From contig CAJUIA010000004.1 of the NCBI GenBank assembly GCA_910586485.1, forward strand, positions 97,032-161,031: a DNA stretch of 64,000 bases, written 5' to 3'. Below the pieces are notes generated by a model that made no database searches, was not told the DNA's origin, and saw only the letters and a program-made list of their open reading frames with translations. The translations under genes and the position numbers were made by a program. Source of the stretch: an uncultured Acetatifactor sp. (GTDB taxonomy: Bacteria > Bacillota > Clostridia > Lachnospirales > Lachnospiraceae). Of the stretch, positions 63,484 through 64,000 are shown piece after piece; the stretch's first letter is position 1; every line of letters starts with the position of its first letter.

Positions 63484-64000
63484 TTATTCAGCGCAAAGCT
63501 CTACCAATACAATCTCCGGACGGTTATTGAAGCGGAACGGTATGATGCTGTTGCCAATGCCGCGGCTGACGACCATGTCCGTGCTGCCATCCGTATACAG
63601 CCCTGCATCAAATTTGGGGAACAGTCCCTGATTGGGTGCAATCAGCCCGCCGATGAGGGGCAGGCGGAACTGGCCGCCATGTGCATGGCCGCTTAAGACT
63701 AAACCAATACCGCAGTCTGCATAAGTTTCAAACAGCTCCGGGCGGTGGGAGAGCAGGATTGTGTAGCTGCCTTCGCTGCCGGCCAGGGATTCTAATTTTG
63801 TACCGGCCATAGAAGGCACTTCCCCGAACATATCACCCTTAACTGTAAAATCGGGATCGGAAAGCCCGATAAGCATAATCTTTCCACCATCCCGTTCCAG
63901 CCATACTGTTTTATCCTCAAGAACAGTCACGCCAGCCGTTTCAAGGTAAACGTCAAACCATGCGCCCCATAATAAAGCAACGCCGCTTTTCAGCGGCGTG
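63484..64000 (-). CDS. metallophosphoesterase, C-terminal part (cut by window edge)
   Basis: The reading frame is open from base 63999 to the TAA at 63484, so about 171 codons of the C-terminal half are present and the start lies outside. The sequence reads KSGVALLWGAWFDVYLETAG then IMLIGLSDPDF, SYTILLSHRPELFETY and the metal-binding GHAHGGQFRLP. These are the late motifs of calcineurin-like phosphoesterases of the YkuE/LpxH-like group. The GNSIIPFRFNNRPEIVLVEL ending is typical of that group, many of which are membrane-tethered. Confidence 0.85.
   Translation of the reverse strand, partial: TPLKSGVALLWGAWFDVYLETAGVTVLEDKTVWLERDGGKIMLIGLSDPDFTVKGDMFGEVPSMAGTKLESLAGSEGSYTILLSHRPELFETYADCGIGLVLSGHAHGGQFRLPLIGGLIAPNQGLFPKFDAGLYTDGSTDMVVSRGIGNSIIPFRFNNRPEIVLVELCAE

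Overview
The window looks like a chromosomal segment of a gut-type Lachnospiraceae (class Clostridia, Bacillota). Evidence: a type A RNase P RNA, an aspartate transcarbamoylase with a separate PyrI regulatory chain, LplB/YtcP/LplA-type sugar uptake with GH105 and GH112 enzymes, pyruvate phosphate dikinase, strong AGGAGG ribosome binding sites, and roughly 50% GC by eye. No rRNA, tRNA, CRISPR array or transposase gene was seen. Most genes are housekeeping or ordinary accessory genes in short operons, but the spaces between them are unusually rich in structured leaders and repeats.

Layout. 1-4.8 kb: end of a sugar kinase gene, rnpB, a trypsin-like lipoprotein, a toroid-like protein, a GNAT enzyme and a methyltransferase with a three-hairpin leader. 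4.9-8.9 kb: two CobW-type GTPases (one His-rich, one fused to a YcgQ-like domain), YlmH and a CmpB-family membrane protein. 9-13 kb: a two-component system and a DUF362 protein whose leader is a second copy of the three-hairpin element. 13.0-13.3 kb: a compact Fst-like type I toxin-antitoxin locus, absent from ordinary ORF calling. 13.4-15.5 kb: pyrBI and a nitroreductase. 16.2-21 kb: folC-folE-HD-folP-folBK folate operon. 21-23 kb: Gx transporter/NusG-II genes (EetB/EetA-like) divergent from apbE. 23-27 kb: zinc-type ArsR regulator, GT8, DUF5050 and pheA. 27-33.4 kb: DUF815 ATPase and a polyphosphate operon (ppx, ppk1, maf, HAD). 33.4-34.1 kb: a RelBE module flanked by 17-bp direct repeats. 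34.2-40 kb: small acidic protein, LytTR/GHKL two-component system and a paired ABC exporter behind a branched RNA leader. 40-48.7 kb: AraC regulator, sugar ABC importer, GH105 and GH112, probably for rhamnogalacturonan fragments. 48.7-58.3 kb: PHP phosphoesterase, ABC-F, MFS, GDPD, an HExxH protein and a second paired ABC exporter. 58.5-61.2 kb: ppdK. 61.2-63.4 kb: an AT-rich KAP-family P-loop NTPase gene flanked on both sides by about 20-bp iteron-like repeats. The window ends inside a metallophosphoesterase gene.

How it fits together. The folate operon encodes nearly the whole pterin branch plus a candidate HD phosphohydrolase. The polyphosphate operon has both synthesis and breakdown enzymes. 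The sugar locus takes up and phosphorolyses galactosyl-rhamnose-type products under AraC control. The strongest candidates for something undescribed are the KAP gene with its repeat flanks, the type I toxin locus with trans-acting direct repeats, and the family of promoter-proximal hairpin leaders, one of which shows a compensatory base change between its two copies.
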